A DNA stretch of 64,000 bases from Owenia fusiformis (GCA_903813345.2 CAIIXF020000004.1:10734196-10798195), one strand, 5' to 3'. Positions 41,601 through 48,473 are shown, counted from the first letter of the stretch. The notes: generated from the sequence alone by a model not told the origin. Numbers and translations: made by a program.

Positions 41601-43716
41601 ATAGTTTATTTCTACAAAATACCAAAGCAGTCCCTGGTCAACCCTTGTAGTACATGCCAGTTATGCAATCGTGATCCAAATGACAATTTGTAATGCAACG
41701 ATATACCAGTGGTTATATGATAGATGTTTAATGGTCCAATTTTCATCGTTGGTCAATGCTTATTTTCAACATAACGGGCGGTAGAATTCTCATAGTTATG
41801 TAATAAATCACCCTGCCCACTCCGACACAGACTTGCATTGCTATATATACAACTTAAAGGACTATTAGTATATTCGATCAATAAATATTATTTATTTCGT
41901 TACTGACCTCCGTCACCAATGTTCGTCAATGTAGCTCCTGTTAATCGTTTTCTATCATTTAAAAGAAATAACGGGGTGCGGTTGGGGTCTATCAAAGTGT
42001 CCATTGCTCTTATTTCTATTGGTGATTGGTTCTGGCCGCCGCATGTTGGATACTTCTCTTTCCAGTTAGCGGGACCTGTAAAATAAAATTTGTTTACGTC
42101 TACTATTTACACTCTCCTCTAAAAGCTTGTCAACTAGACGTTCAATTTTAGATCATGAGTCATTTAAAGACCATTCATATTCCATGAATTAACCTTTATT
42201 ACAATGACACATTGTAACATCAATATTCAATGCATCTTTTGAATTAAAACCATTTTCGTATAAGAATTACAACGTAACAATGTGCCATTTTAATACCTCT
42301 AGATTGTAATAAGCCATACGCCCCCTGGCGTGTCTTTATCACTTTTATGTAAATATGTCACATGATTTTGTTAAAAAAGATGAATAAAAATTGTCAAGCG
42401 GCACAAATCTTACCCAATGGTGAAGTTGGATCGTAATTCCAATCTGAAAATGCAAATATCAAACATGTCTTAACTAATGCAAATGGTATTACAACCTAAA
42501 AATAAAACTAGAACGTTTCGGGCTCACCAAACAATGAAGGGCGCCTTGGACGCAAAGTAACCAACCCGAACATATTTGAATTCTACCCTGTGTGCAGAGT
42601 CTAGTTATGAGCTCTACCAAGTATACAGGGCTTCATGATGACCGTCTCCACATCCATTGCCCATCCAGGCAATACTAGATCACATGCTTCAATAATCCAT
42701 ATACCGTAATAAATTCTGGACCAAAACTTAGCATGCCTGATTTTTAGGACATAATTTATGAACTTGAATTCGGTAGTCACTTATCTCCTCAATTTGCTTG
42801 TTTTATGTCTACTATTCCTGATGAATTTAAAGAGAGGAGTAGAATGCTATATAATCCATTATATCATCTAGTGCTCTCTGGTCATTTCTATGAAATATTT
42901 AATACTTTTGTCTTTCAAATATCATTAAGATATATCCTAAGCATTATACATTACTATTGATATTTGTATATATATTGCATTGAGGCATGGTTACCATAGC
43001 GATTAGCAGGACACATGGCCAATATTGGAAAAAAATGGTTTTCAGATTATTTGTAAAAACCGTAGAGCTTCATCAAAGTTGTTTCAATAAGTCCAGAATT
43101 GAACGAGCTTTCATATGATGTATAACATATGTGGGTCTGCTATTTAGGATTGGTGCTTGATGAGGGGGAAGGTCAAATTATGAAACACCCTGTAGACTAT
43201 GTTACAGTTAAGCAGCCCAGTAATACTATAGTCAAAGGGAATATTACTGTACTTTGTACATTGACCTAGTGTGCCTTTGGATAGAAGGGTTAAAAACCTG
43301 AAACCCAGCATATTCCTATTGGGCAAAATCCCAATTGCCCAATCAAGTCCCACCGTGCCCCATACAGCCCCATAATATCCCTGACACCTTGCTAGCTTCT
43401 CCCAATGGAGTCTCATCGAGTCCTACCATACATTTTCGCTGATACATTGTACATGGCATTCCGATTGCCTCTAAGACCCCGAATGCTAAAAGGGTCTGAT
43501 TTGTAATCCATTAGTTTAGAATTTCAGATTGTACATAATGGAAAATATGAAATCAATTAGACTGATATAAATAGCAAACTAGATAAACATATCAAAATGC
43601 ATGCTAACACGTGTAAAATTCAAGATTAAAACTTTTAACATCGGGTGGATAAGATGGAAGAAGAAAACATTACCTTTTCCATATGCTAGGAGAGGTAGTA
43701 GTAAAAAGACCAACAT
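8456..43716 (-). CDS. Secreted protein: inactive carbonic anhydrase fused to VWA domains (15 exons, 3' end missing)
   Basis: Join of 15 exons (listed separately), 1771 nt, 590 codons, all splice phases consistent. Residues 1-13 or so are a signal peptide (MLVFLLLPLLAYG). Residues 15-275 are an alpha-carbonic anhydrase: WNY and GPANW at the start, CGGQNQSPI, AEHIIDG, YYRYNGSLSS and RPVQSLN. Cys36 and Cys218 match the disulfide of secreted family members. The zinc ligands His94, His96 and His119 are Ile109, Lys111 and Gln128; His64 is Asp79; Thr199 is Ser214; Glu106 is kept (Glu115). The domain should therefore not hydrate CO2. Residues 291-487 are VWA1 with a complete MIDAS (Asp299, Ser301, Ser303, Thr374, Asp412). 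A Thr/Pro linker (490-530) leads to VWA2, whose MIDAS begins Asp544-Thr-Thr546-Gln-Ser548. The rest of VWA2 and the stop were not found. Secreted matrix or adhesion role is inference; the domain identities are secure. Confidence 0.9.
9177..9391 (-). CDS. CA-VWA gene, exon 14 (VWA1 end and Thr-rich linker)
   Basis: 215 nt, acceptor TTTTGTCCATAG, donor GTAAGA. Ends VWA1 with VDHFLTLVINHFKPC and then codes a Thr/Pro linker (STTTTSKPTTTTEPLTE), probably O-glycosylated and extended. Confidence 0.9.
9487..9553 (-). CDS. CA-VWA gene, exon 13 (VWA1)
   Basis: 67 nt, acceptor TTTTCTTTTAG, donor GTAGGT. Encodes TILEAQAIQKTTDLYVIKLD, the helix-strand pair (A..lk..gi.lYvIgi) of VWA domains. Confidence 0.85.
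10403..10518 (-). CDS. CA-VWA gene, exon 12 (VWA1, TDG strand)
   Basis: 116 nt, acceptor TTATTATTTCAG, donor GTGAGT. Encodes LPESTDVVIIFTDGRT, the central strand ending in the conserved MIDAS Asp412. Phase 2 in, phase 1 out. Confidence 0.95.
12382..13653. mobile_element. Non-autonomous TIR element in intron 11
   Basis: The left end starts CCGGATTTTCTCGCATATA and the right end is TATATGCGAGAAAATCCGG. A longer match inside (GGATCTTGTACACCTGCC at about 12829 against its reverse complement at about 13600) shows that the right arm continues inward. In the left arm the two parts are separated by about 400 bp that contain a direct repeat of GGGCGTATAAG units (about 12470 and 12785). No transposase and no clear target duplication. 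Confidence 0.6.
13739..13885 (-). CDS. CA-VWA gene, exon 11 (VWA1 middle)
   Basis: 147 nt, acceptor TATTTATTTAG, donor GTAAGA. Encodes YDRNPYFEFYARDTT and on to ETRTGRALFDVRK. Thr374 in RTG is the third MIDAS residue of VWA domains. Confidence 0.9.
14263..14398 (-). CDS. CA-VWA gene, exon 10 (VWA1 start, MIDAS)
   Basis: 136 nt, acceptor TTTTATTTCAG, donor GTGAGT. Encodes CTNVFWVIDQSCSVYDQMDR, with the DxSxS metal site Asp299-Ser301-Ser303, and the helix that follows. Ends in VLMTLVK, the second strand of the VWA fold. Confidence 0.95.
14694..14850 (-). CDS. CA-VWA gene, exon 9 (carbonic anhydrase C-terminus and junction to VWA)
   Basis: 157 nt, acceptor GGAGTTTTAG, donor GTAAGA. Encodes FEAFRRLKGSDGSPTLDG then RPVQSLNEREV, the C-terminal strand of the fold, then about 20 residues of linker (ELQWYPRFDDLHDPLKK). 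The next exon begins the VWA domain, so the fusion junction is at an intron. Confidence 0.95.
14946..15829 (+). mobile_element. Helentron/pearl-like element with 162-bp tandem core (intron 8)
   Basis: Subterminal inverted words ATCGCACCCTT (14946-14956) and AAGGGTGCGAT (15819-15829) bound the element. Between them are five copies of a core containing CCAGAATGCCGAAAAACT at about 15011, 15176, 15338, 15500 and 15662, that is a 162-165 bp period. The 3' end has a hairpin (GCACCTAAGGGTGC) after a G/C-rich segment. This plan (short ends, tandem core, GC-rich segment, terminal hairpin) is that of pearl-type elements, classed as non-autonomous Helentrons. It ends about 60 bp from the exon 8 donor. 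Confidence 0.65.
15891..15987 (-). CDS. CA-VWA gene, exon 8 (YYRYNGSLSSPSC)
   Basis: 97 nt, acceptor TATTATTACAG, donor GTGAAT. Encodes YYRYNGSLSSPSCDEG, the hallmark SLTTPPC loop of carbonic anhydrases. Thr199 and Thr200 are both Ser here, and Cys218 is the second disulfide cysteine. It is separated from exon 7 by a 15.4-kb intron filled with transposons. Confidence 0.95.
16000..16940. other. Intron 7 sequence, nothing recognised
   Basis: AT-rich intronic sequence without repeats or exons that I can support. Confidence 0.4.
16960..17400 (-). repeat. Fragment of a pearl/Helentron-like tandem core
   Basis: Units of about 165 bp with CAAGGAAAACCACT and GGTGGCCATCTTG, ending TTTTTTGGGTAC at about 17387-17402. 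Similar units lie at 48474-48740 and 51800-52150, and the latter family has GTACCCAAAAAA at its other end, an apparent subterminal inverted pair. Confidence 0.45.
17871..18476. repeat. Large imperfect palindrome in intron 7
   Basis: The left arm (about 17871-18090) contains GTCAACTTTATTTACATAAA; the right arm (about 18250-18476) contains its reverse complement. Arms of about 220 bp match at about 75-80% by eye. Likely an old foldback MITE. Confidence 0.55.
18600..19441 (+). repeat. Pearl/Helentron-like element, 3' part with hairpin tail
   Basis: Contains runs such as TGACCTTTGACCTTGAAAA that recur at 23460 and 24060, and ends in an ACGG-type run, GGTCAATCCCATAGGCTCAC, a GGCTCAC-TGT-GTGAGCC hairpin and an A-run. 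The tail is nearly identical to 7130-7196. The 5' boundary is not clear. Confidence 0.45.
20394..21688. mobile_element. TIR transposon, 1.3 kb, in intron 7
   Basis: The left end starts CACGGTGTATAACCCAAACG and the right end is its reverse complement; the TIRs are about 49 bp and nearly perfect. Both flanks are TATATATA, so the target duplication cannot be sized. The decamer GGAGCGTTTC occurs exactly at least seven times in both orientations (20430, 20449, 20826, 21193, 21226, 21614, 21643), two of them in the TIRs, as expected of transposase-binding repeats. It carries a small two-exon ORF (20472-21003). Superfamily not recognised. Confidence 0.75.
20472..21003 (+). CDS. Small two-exon ORF inside the TIR element (45 residues)
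   Basis: Exon 1 (20472-20501) starts in a strong context (AAATAAAATGG), encodes MAANEDSTMT and ends at a consensus donor GTAAGT. Exon 2 (20896-21003) follows the acceptor ATCATTTTCAG in phase 0 and encodes 35 residues from IIREEFRIESILQKRVVLVR to KRATS and a TGA stop. The product is small and charged, and I recognise no domain. It might be the N-terminus of a lost transposase, a captured host exon pair, or a real microprotein. The splice model is inferred from sequence only. Confidence 0.4.
22110..23240. other. CACTA-like element interior, no gene seen
   Basis: AT-rich, with a poly-C run at about 22852 and a poly-G run at about 23108. No exon or repeat family recognised. Confidence 0.4.
23254..24699 (+). 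mobile_element. Helentron/pearl-like element, second copy type
   Basis: The subterminal inverted words TATCGCACTTTG (23254-23265) and CAAAGTGCGATA (24688-24699) bound it. The interior has repeated units with AAAATTCAAAATGGCCGCCA and CCAGCAT...CCTAATCAGATCTTGG, including a long direct duplication (about 23400-23870 and 24000-24480). Before the 3' hairpin (GCACTTTTTCAAAGTGC) lies a C-rich run of GCCCGC units. Same plan as the element at 14946-15829, with different sequence. Confidence 0.65.
24880..25500. repeat. Degenerate short repeats around ACCAATGCCAT
   Basis: Words such as ACCAATGCCAT, CCAAATAT and GAACCAATG recur through 25080-25310, with poly-G runs at about 24916 and 25028. The 143-codon minus-strand ORF over this is a by-product of the repeats. 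Confidence 0.45.
25560..26130. other. CACTA-like element interior, no gene seen
   Basis: AT-rich sequence without recognised features. Confidence 0.4.
26786..26831. repeat. Poly-G/poly-C inverted repeat
   Basis: A G-run followed by TGCGAT, then ATCGCA followed by a C-run, makes a hairpin of about 17 paired bases with a loop of about 10. The nearby phrase GCGTAACCAGGGGG resembles other copies at about 26130 and 28390 (CGTAGCCAG), a common dispersed repeat. Confidence 0.65.
27440..27514. repeat. Additional CACTA-like right terminus
   Basis: Reverse-complemented, this starts CACTGTATAAATTGTGGAAT and continues with TTTAGACGTGC, matching the right end at 29179. It marks a second, diverged member of the family nested in or next to the larger element. 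Confidence 0.5.
27515..29030. other. CACTA-like element interior, no gene seen
   Basis: AT-rich, with a CGTAGCCAG-type repeat and poly-G run at 28390-28560. No coding evidence. Confidence 0.4.
29225..29340 (-). repeat. tRNA-derived SINE
   Basis: On the minus strand an RNA polymerase III A box (TGGCCTAGTGGTTAAGG, 29311-29327) is followed by a B box (GGGTTCAAACC, 29247-29257). The spacing and T-arm fit a tRNA, but the anticodon and acceptor stems do not pair well, so this is a SINE head or tRNA relic rather than a working tRNA gene. It lies just outside the right end of the CACTA-like element. Confidence 0.7.
29420..30400. other. Intron 7 sequence, nothing recognised
   Basis: AT-rich, no support for exons or repeat families. 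Confidence 0.4.
30400..31240. repeat. Highly diverged tandem repeat, about 80-115 bp units
   Basis: The phrase GATGTAATGAAATTTTAAAT-GCCTCATAATCTGGA recurs in degraded form at about 30411, 30520, 30750, 30858, 30938, 31037 and 31152, usually preceded by ATAACATTGTAATGATT. It ends about 110 bp before exon 7 in genomic coordinates. Confidence 0.5.
31353..31404 (-). CDS. CA-VWA gene, exon 7
   Basis: 52 nt encoding DEAQIDDDSNTYVKLG, matching the segment before the YYRYNGS motif. The acceptor is TGTTATCAAG and the donor is an unusual GTATTA. The boundary is supported because it gives phase 2 and joins exon 8 as LGG-YYRYNGS without a shift. Confidence 0.8.
32499..32586 (-). CDS. CA-VWA gene, exon 6
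   Basis: 88 nt, acceptor GATTCCTTTCAG, donor GTAAGT. Encodes VYNHMESPRLYLDDGLKKLN and NP, the helix after the central strand of carbonic anhydrases. Two N-glycosylation-like sites cannot be judged further. Confidence 0.85.
32590..33330. other. Intron 5 sequence, nothing recognised
   Basis: AT-rich intronic sequence. Confidence 0.4.
33331..34064. mobile_element. Palindromic MITE in intron 5
   Basis: Arms of about 140 bp (33331-33470 and 33925-34064) share GCAGTATGGCAAGTGATTTT, TGAGTACTTTCT and AAAATGTTTTCTTTCAAGTA-like words in opposite orientation. The centre has no coding evidence. Confidence 0.6.
34645..36190 (-). mobile_element. LINE fragment with reverse transcriptase (minus strand)
   Basis: Reading 36190 down to 34666, the frame gives SCFDSAKAYDTVYHSGLF (RT motif), then VRQGGILSGWLYTIYIDELL and TYADDIALIA (the YADD active site), then thumb sequence and a C-terminal zinc-knuckle-like CEKCG...HILQEC. 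A frameshift lies near 36055 and at least one more between 35273 and 35139. After the last codon comes a (TTGA)n tail. The 5' part is missing, so it is a dead, truncated copy. Confidence 0.85.
36208..36425 (+). repeat. LINE or SINE 3' tail
   Basis: A TTTATTTATTTA run and a GTGTAATAAAGTTCATGAAT end followed by CTAAATCTA look like the 3' end of a plus-strand retroposon. The coding part is absent. Confidence 0.35.
36430..37051. other. Intron 5 sequence next to exon 5
   Basis: No exon or repeat recognised. Confidence 0.4.
37052..37147 (-). CDS. CA-VWA gene, exon 5
   Basis: 96 nt, acceptor ATATTTTACAG, donor GTAAGT, phase 0 on both sides. Starts LQIMTWNT where active enzymes have LHLVHWNT, so the third zinc ligand (His119) is Gln128. 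Continues through KPNGRAIFSVLFT, the PDGLAVxGVFL segment of the family. Confidence 0.95.
37705..37841 (-). CDS. CA-VWA gene, exon 4 (zinc-site strand, ligands lost)
   Basis: 137 nt, acceptor ATACTTCAG, donor GTAAAA. Encodes the QYRVHESIFKWP segment, where the family has YRxxQxHxHWG; both histidine ligands are replaced (Ile109, Lys111) while the following Trp112 remains. Then AEHIIDG, corresponding to SEHTxDG, keeps Glu115 (family Glu106). Confidence 0.95.
38880..38945 (+). repeat. GGCA/GGCG short run (pearl-like tail)
   Basis: AGGCAGCAGGCAGGCAGGCG followed by GGCGGG after TGACGATCTTG. It resembles the GC-rich segment before the hairpin of the pearl-like elements; no hairpin follows. Confidence 0.35.
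39240..39450. repeat. Diverged direct repeat (pairs with 40440-40645)
   Basis: CCTGTATTTCATATTTTTAC through CTTTTCATAACTCACACG matches CTGTATCTCGTATTTCACAA through TTTTGCATAACTCATAAA at about 70% by eye. The copies bracket two inverted repeats (39650-40255 and 40312-40432). Confidence 0.45.
39650..40255. repeat. Inverted repeat unit in intron 3
   Basis: Ends ATTCTAACCTACAGTGGGG and CCCCACTGTAAGTAGAAT are inverted copies, and inside are GGCTCCCAGAATGCAACAT (39907) and ATGTTGCATTCTGGGAGTC (39994). Probably a MITE. Confidence 0.5.
40312..40432. repeat. Inverted repeat, about 42-bp imperfect stem
   Basis: GAATTTTAAAGGAAATGGCT near 40312 pairs with AAGCCGTTTTTAAAATTCC near 40414, with a loop of about 35 bases. 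Confidence 0.55.
40805..41486 (+). repeat. Purine tract of (GAA/GGA)n, about 680 bp
   Basis: The plus strand is almost only A and G: GAA and GGA triplets in long runs, broken by a few C or T bases. It lies in intron 3 of the main gene, so the pre-mRNA carries a long pyrimidine tract about 420 nt after the exon 3 donor. ORFs of up to 312 codons on both strands are products of the triplet repeat and are not genes. Confidence 0.95.
41908..42075 (-). CDS. CA-VWA gene, exon 3 (carbonic anhydrase N-terminal part)
   Basis: 168 nt, acceptor TTTTATTTTACAG, donor GTCAGT. Encodes GPANWKEKYPTCGGQNQSPI and onward to LTNIGDG. It holds conserved Cys36 and the QSPI motif. The N-x-G-H segment that carries the His64 proton shuttle reads N-I-G-D. 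Confidence 0.95.
42414..42443 (-). CDS. CA-VWA gene, exon 2
   Basis: A 30-nt micro-exon between GCATTTTCAG and GTAAGA, encoding DWNYDPTSPL. It matches the start of the carbonic-anhydrase fold (the WxY segment). Phase 1 on both sides. Confidence 0.85.
42465..43140. other. Intron 1 sequence, nothing recognised
   Basis: AT-rich intronic sequence without recognised repeats. Confidence 0.4.
43144..43196. repeat. Solo end of a CAGGGTG-type element
   Basis: Read on the minus strand this is CAGGGTGTTTCATAATTTGA, like the mariner-like ends elsewhere in the window. No partner end seen. Confidence 0.3.
43674..43716 (-). CDS. CA-VWA gene, coding exon 1 (signal peptide)
   Basis: Encodes MLVFLLLPLLAYGK plus one base, followed by donor GTAATG. 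I chose this ATG because it opens directly into a hydrophobic signal sequence. Two upstream in-frame ATGs would add MPIALCNFMFTFRTYR. A possible acceptor (CACTTTTAG, then GACCTACAGG) just upstream suggests an untranslated 5' exon. Confidence 0.75.
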
Positions 43717-43788
43717 CCTGTAGGTCCTAAAAGTGAACATGAAGTTACATAATGCTATGGGCACCCCAGTTCATGTAAAGAAACACTA

Positions 43789-44267
43789 ACACCCCAGTCA
43801 CATTTGTCGCACGGCGGCCGCAAGTCCACCGCAGATCAATTAAATCGGTAAATTTCTGCGGCGAGCGTAGAAAAACTACGCTCGCCTTGCGGCCTCCGTA
43901 CGGCTAATGCAGATTTTTACAGGCCGCAGGGAAGGCGTAGAAATTATAACTCGGAGTTATAATATTCGTTCATTTCTGAGGTCCCCGTAGAAATCAACTG
44001 GCTCAACAAGATTGAATCATTATTTATCAATGTTTCACGATCACTTTTCATTTGATATTACATCCTAGCACTATGAATAACATTTTTAAATTGTCCTGAT
44101 GTAAATAAAATGAAAAAAGTATTATTTATCGACAGAAATTTAAAATTCACCGTGCGGCTGCCGTGGGAAATGTGAATGCAAAAGTATGAGAGCGCAGAAA
44201 TTCTGCGGCGAGCGTAGAAAAGCAATGATAGACCGCAAGGTCGCCGTAGGAAATGTGACTGGGGTGT
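43789..44267 (-). mobile_element. TA-flanked MITE, copy 1, next to the CA-VWA start
   Basis: Ends ACACCCCAGTCACATTT and AAATGTGACTGGGGTGT flanked by TA on both sides. 479 bp, GC-rich ends with GCGGCCGC-like words and an internal TATAACTCCGAGTTATAAT palindrome on the same strand. Inverted relative to copies at 45401 and 46016. Its left edge is 72 bp upstream of the main gene's start codon. Confidence 0.75.
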
Positions 44268-44460
44268 TAGTTGGCTATTTAGATTCATCGACTTAGATCT
44301 ACCAAATCAATCAAATTCTCCCAATAAGCTTTCTGTGAAAGATTTACTTTCAAAAAATAACTGACTTAATCACCTACTATTACGCACATCACCCTCCTAG
44401 ACCAATCTTTTTAAGACTTCCGAACTTTTTAATTCAAAAGCAAAAATTCGAGTGAAAGCT

Positions 44461-44486
44461 TACACCCCAGTCACATTTCCTACGGT
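44461..44486. repeat. Solo TIR of the same MITE family
   Basis: TACACCCCAGTCACATTTCC followed by TACGG matches the terminal part only; the rest is unrelated. Confidence 0.6.
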
Positions 44487-44499
44487 AGGTGGTAGGTGT

Positions 44500-45395
44500 A
44501 CCATCTAAAAGCATCAAAACTGACTTAAAAACTCATTAATTATTTTGCCTTCTTAAAAGTGAATTCAAAAAAGGTAAAGACCAATCCGTCAAAGACTCCA
44601 TAATTTTCAATTCAATAGCAAAATATTTCTTTAGAGTCGACATTTCTGTTGTGTACTTCTTTGTCGATATAAATTTCAGATTAACAACGCGCATTATAAT
44701 TACAAAGTTACAGATACAAAGTAAAATTTAACAAGGTTGTACAATTATTTCCCTTTACCTCCCTCAATAAAGTTTATACTTTAAAAAAGGATTAATGTAA
44801 AATTAATTAAAATACATTTCAAAAATAGTAAAATCAAAACTAACAGAATTCGCATTTTCTACATTTAAATATACTGTCTACATTACTTTGGAAAATAATA
44901 AGTTTACTAGTTAATCATATCTGTACTTACCCAGACTCAGGCCTGTAGTCCCTGGTAGATGAATGCATCACATGCAGATTCATGACACATACATTAATAT
45001 AATCACCCTTGATGTAAGGTACTGGGTAATATAAATAACTATTAATTTCAAATAAAGCATTGTTAAGTGCCATTTATGTCATATTGTATTGAATTATACA
45101 TTACTTAATATGTCTACACATCTCACTCTAGCCTAATGATCCGTAGAAAACATTAGTCGACTTTGCTCTAAGGCGGAAGTAGCACATTAAAACCATTTTA
45201 TTTTTTATTTCATGTGATACCATAAAAAATAGATATGAAAATATTGATAGACTAAGTGTAATTGACACATTAAAAATTAGTCAAATGAACAAAAATATAT
45301 GACATATGATGATTATGTACATTTTTACCTTGATCTATATTAATATGGAGGCCGTGGACAATATTAACAAGTTGATTTACTGGATTGTGTTTTCC
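44500..45395. other. Intergenic, nothing recognised
   Basis: AT-rich sequence between MITE copies, without ORFs or repeats I can support. Confidence 0.4.
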
Positions 45396-45400
45396 CAGTA

Positions 45401-46013
45401 ACACCCCAGTCACATTTCCTACGGCGACCTTGCGGTCTATCATTTATGCGGCCAGTAGCTTTTCTACGCTCGCCGAAGAATTTCTGCGCTCTCATACTTT
45501 TGCAGTCACATTTCCCACGGCAGCCGCACGGTGAATTTTAAATTTATATTGATAAATAATTAATTAATTAAAAATATTTTATTCGTCTATAAGTTTTACA
45601 TACATTATATTAATACAATTGGACGAAATGGATCGGACAAGAGGCTTTCGCCTATTCTAAGTCCTCTCCTTATATTGATAAATAATAGTTTTTTTTCATT
45701 TTATTTACATCAGGACAATTTATAAATGTTATTCAAAGTGCTAGGATGTAATATCAAATGAAAAGTGATCGTGAAACATTGACAAATAATGATTCAATCT
45801 TGTTGAGCCAAGACCGGGGACCTCAGAAATGAACAAATATTATAACTCCAAGTTATAATTTCTACGCCTTCCCTGCGGCCTGTAAAAATCTGCATACGCC
45901 GTACGGAGGCCGCAAGGCGAGCGTAGTTTTTCTACGCTCGCCGCAGAAATTCACCGATTTAATTGTTCTGCGGTCGACTTGCGGCCGCCGTGCGACAAAT
46001 GTGACTGGGGTGT
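45401..46013 (+). mobile_element. TA-flanked MITE, copy 2, with a nested insertion
   Basis: Same ends as copy 1 in opposite orientation, TA at 45399-45400 and 46014-46015. It is about 115 bp longer than copy 3 because of an insertion at 45561-45669. Confidence 0.75.
45561..45669 (-). mobile_element. Short retroposon tail nested in the MITE
   Basis: A 109-bp insertion with a 17-bp target duplication (TTATATTGATAAATAAT at 45544-45560 and 45670-45686). Its minus-strand end is A/T-rich (AATAAAATATTTTTAATT), so it is the 3' end of a LINE or SINE. Confidence 0.7.
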
Positions 46014-46015
46014 TA

Positions 46016-46512
46016 CACCCCAGTCACAGTCACATTTCCTACGGCGACCTTGCGGTCTATCATTTCTGCGGCCAGTAACATTTCTACGCTCGCCGTGGAA
46101 TTTCTGCGCTCTCATACTTTTGCAGTCACATTTCCCGCGGCAGCCACACGGTGAATTTTAAATTTCTGTTGAAAAATAATACTTTTTTCATTTTATTTAC
46201 ATCGGAACAATTTATAAATGTTATTCATAGTGCTAGGATGTAATATCAAATGAAAAGTGATCGTGAAACATTGACAAATAATGATTCAATCTTGTTGAGC
46301 CAGTTGATTTCTACGGGGACCTCAGAAATGAACAAATATTATAACTCCGAGTTATAATTTCTACGCCTTCCCTGCGGCCTGTAAAAATCTGCATTCGCCG
46401 TACAGAGGCCGCAACGCGAGCGTAGTTTTTCTACGCTCGCCGCAGAAATTCACCAATTTAATTGATCTGCGGTCGACTTGCGGTCGCCGTGCGACAAATG
46501 TGACTGGGGTGT
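46016..46512 (+). mobile_element. TA-flanked MITE, copy 3
   Basis: Starts directly after the TA that closes copy 2 and ends GTGACTGGGGTGT before TA (46513-46514). It has a small CAGTCA duplication in its left end. Copies 2 and 3 are thus head to tail and share one TA. Confidence 0.75.
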
Positions 46513-46850
46513 TAATAATACTTTTTTCATTTTATTTACATCGGGACAATTTATAAATGTTATTCATAGTGTTAGGGTGTAATATCAAATGAAAAGTGAT
46601 CGTGAAACATTGACAAATAATGATTCAATCTTGTTTAGCCAGTTAATTTCTACGGGGACCTCAGAAATGAACAAAAATTATAACTCCGAGTTTTAATTTC
46701 CACGCCTTCCCTGCGGCCTGTAAAAATCTGCATACGCCATACGGAGGCCGAAAGGCGAGCGTAGTTTTTCTACGCTCGCCGCAGAAATTCACCGATTTTA
46801 TTGATCTGCAGTCGACTTGCGGCCGCCGTGCGACAAATGTGACTGGGTTG
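46513..46850 (+). repeat. MITE copy 4, left end missing
   Basis: Starts in the middle of the element (AATACTTTTTTCATTTTATT) and ends in a normal right terminus (GTGACTGGGTTG) before TA. Together with copy 3 it looks like an unequal duplication of the right two-thirds. Confidence 0.7.
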
Positions 46851-46859
46851 TAAGCCACT

Positions 46860-48470
46860 CTGAAATTTATACAAAAGGTTACTGTCTAACAAGTGAAAAA
46901 GAAGTATTTTTATGAATACTTTCCTAGATATTAGAAAAGGTGCATAATAGGATGATTGGTATATTAAAGGTAAGTAAATCTCCCTTTTCTTAAATATTGG
47001 AGTTACATAATATGTCAAATGAGGAGATCTGTGAGGATACCAAATGTTCAGCTTGAAGCACAATGAGATTGGAGGGGGAAAATAATTCAGATGGAAATGT
47101 CCTGTTCAAACTGAACCGTTTTCTTTGAATTACGATGTTTGTAAACGTTTCAGCATAAATACAGTAGACTGTTGACAGTCAGTTAAAAAGCTGTAAATGA
47201 TTATCATCGTAAAATCCTTCAAATGCACAGTCACTCCCAGCATATATACAAATGTCGTGTAGCTTCCAAGTCGAGGTCTCAGCAACGTATCACAGCAAAA
47301 CAAAACTGACTGAACATCATAACATGTTTCTATCTCTCTCCTTAATCGACCATATCAGTTCTTATTTACAGGACATAACTATAATGTATTGCCCATCACT
47401 CAACAATCAGTATAAAGGTAGTCCCATGTAACATTTTTGAAAGGTTATGCTCCATGGGTAAAGATACTCTACTGTACCTAACACTTAAGATACGATACTT
47501 TGTTTGTCTACTTTGTATTTTTAGTATATTTTTGAAAGTGCCTTGGTAACATCTATCATTTAACCGATAAACCATTAATAAGGAACACACAAAAAAATAC
47601 ATAATCATTACTTATAAGCCAAATGGGTTGCACGTGAACACCAAATGCAAGGTATCGTAGAGTGAAAGAGAGTGGAAGCACTGCGTGTGATTCCATTGAA
47701 CGCAGTTCGAAGACATCACTCAGAAGGTGCAGCAAGAACCTTTGACTGCTAATGTTTTGCTAATTGATTGTTAGCATAATTGCGAAACTTAGTTGTCTCC
47801 TTACAGTTTATATTATAAAAATAACATGTTACATCATTTATTATTGATATACCAAGGTGAATGACAAGGCTAACCTGACCTGGCTTTGCAATTCAGTTTG
47901 AAAAGATCAGTCGATATTCAACTTAAGTATATTAAGTACAAATAACACTGTGACCATGCTTCTTACGCTAATTACGGGAAATAGACACAAAGGAAATAAA
48001 CATAATCTTTTTTTGAAAAATGAGGCTAGACAAGTATTTTTAACGGTTGTCTGGTGTGTGCTCATTTGACTTCTAATATTAATTAATAATAAATTGTTTG
48101 TACACAGTGTGTTAAAATGTCAAGGCTATGAAACGAATAGACCAGCTCGTTAATAAATTGCAGTGATATTTCCTTGTGATTGCGCCAGCATTGCAAATGG
48201 CAAATTCATATTAGATAACAATCGTGTGATCTAATGGCCTTGCAACTCTATAATTGCATCCTGCATTTTTGCATGTTAGTATTTTTAAATACTAGTATAT
48301 TAGAACAACCATATCACAATGATTACATTGTTCTTAAGATTACGTTATCCTCAGATTTGCTTTTTTTCTTTGAACATTGGATTCCCGGAATGCATACTAT
48401 ACCTTAAAGGACTCATAGGTTTACAATCAATCATCTGAATAAAGTATCTACTATTTTTTGAATATATTTC
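46860..48470. other. Intergenic, nothing recognised
   Basis: AT-rich sequence without coding evidence or clear repeats. Confidence 0.4.
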
Positions 48471-48473
48471 TAG

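Noticed and set aside
40617-41625. Long ORFs on both strands (up to 312 codons) rich in Ser/Phe/Leu or Lys/Arg/Glu
   Set aside because: They are the translation of a GAA/GGA repeat in every frame, inside an intron.
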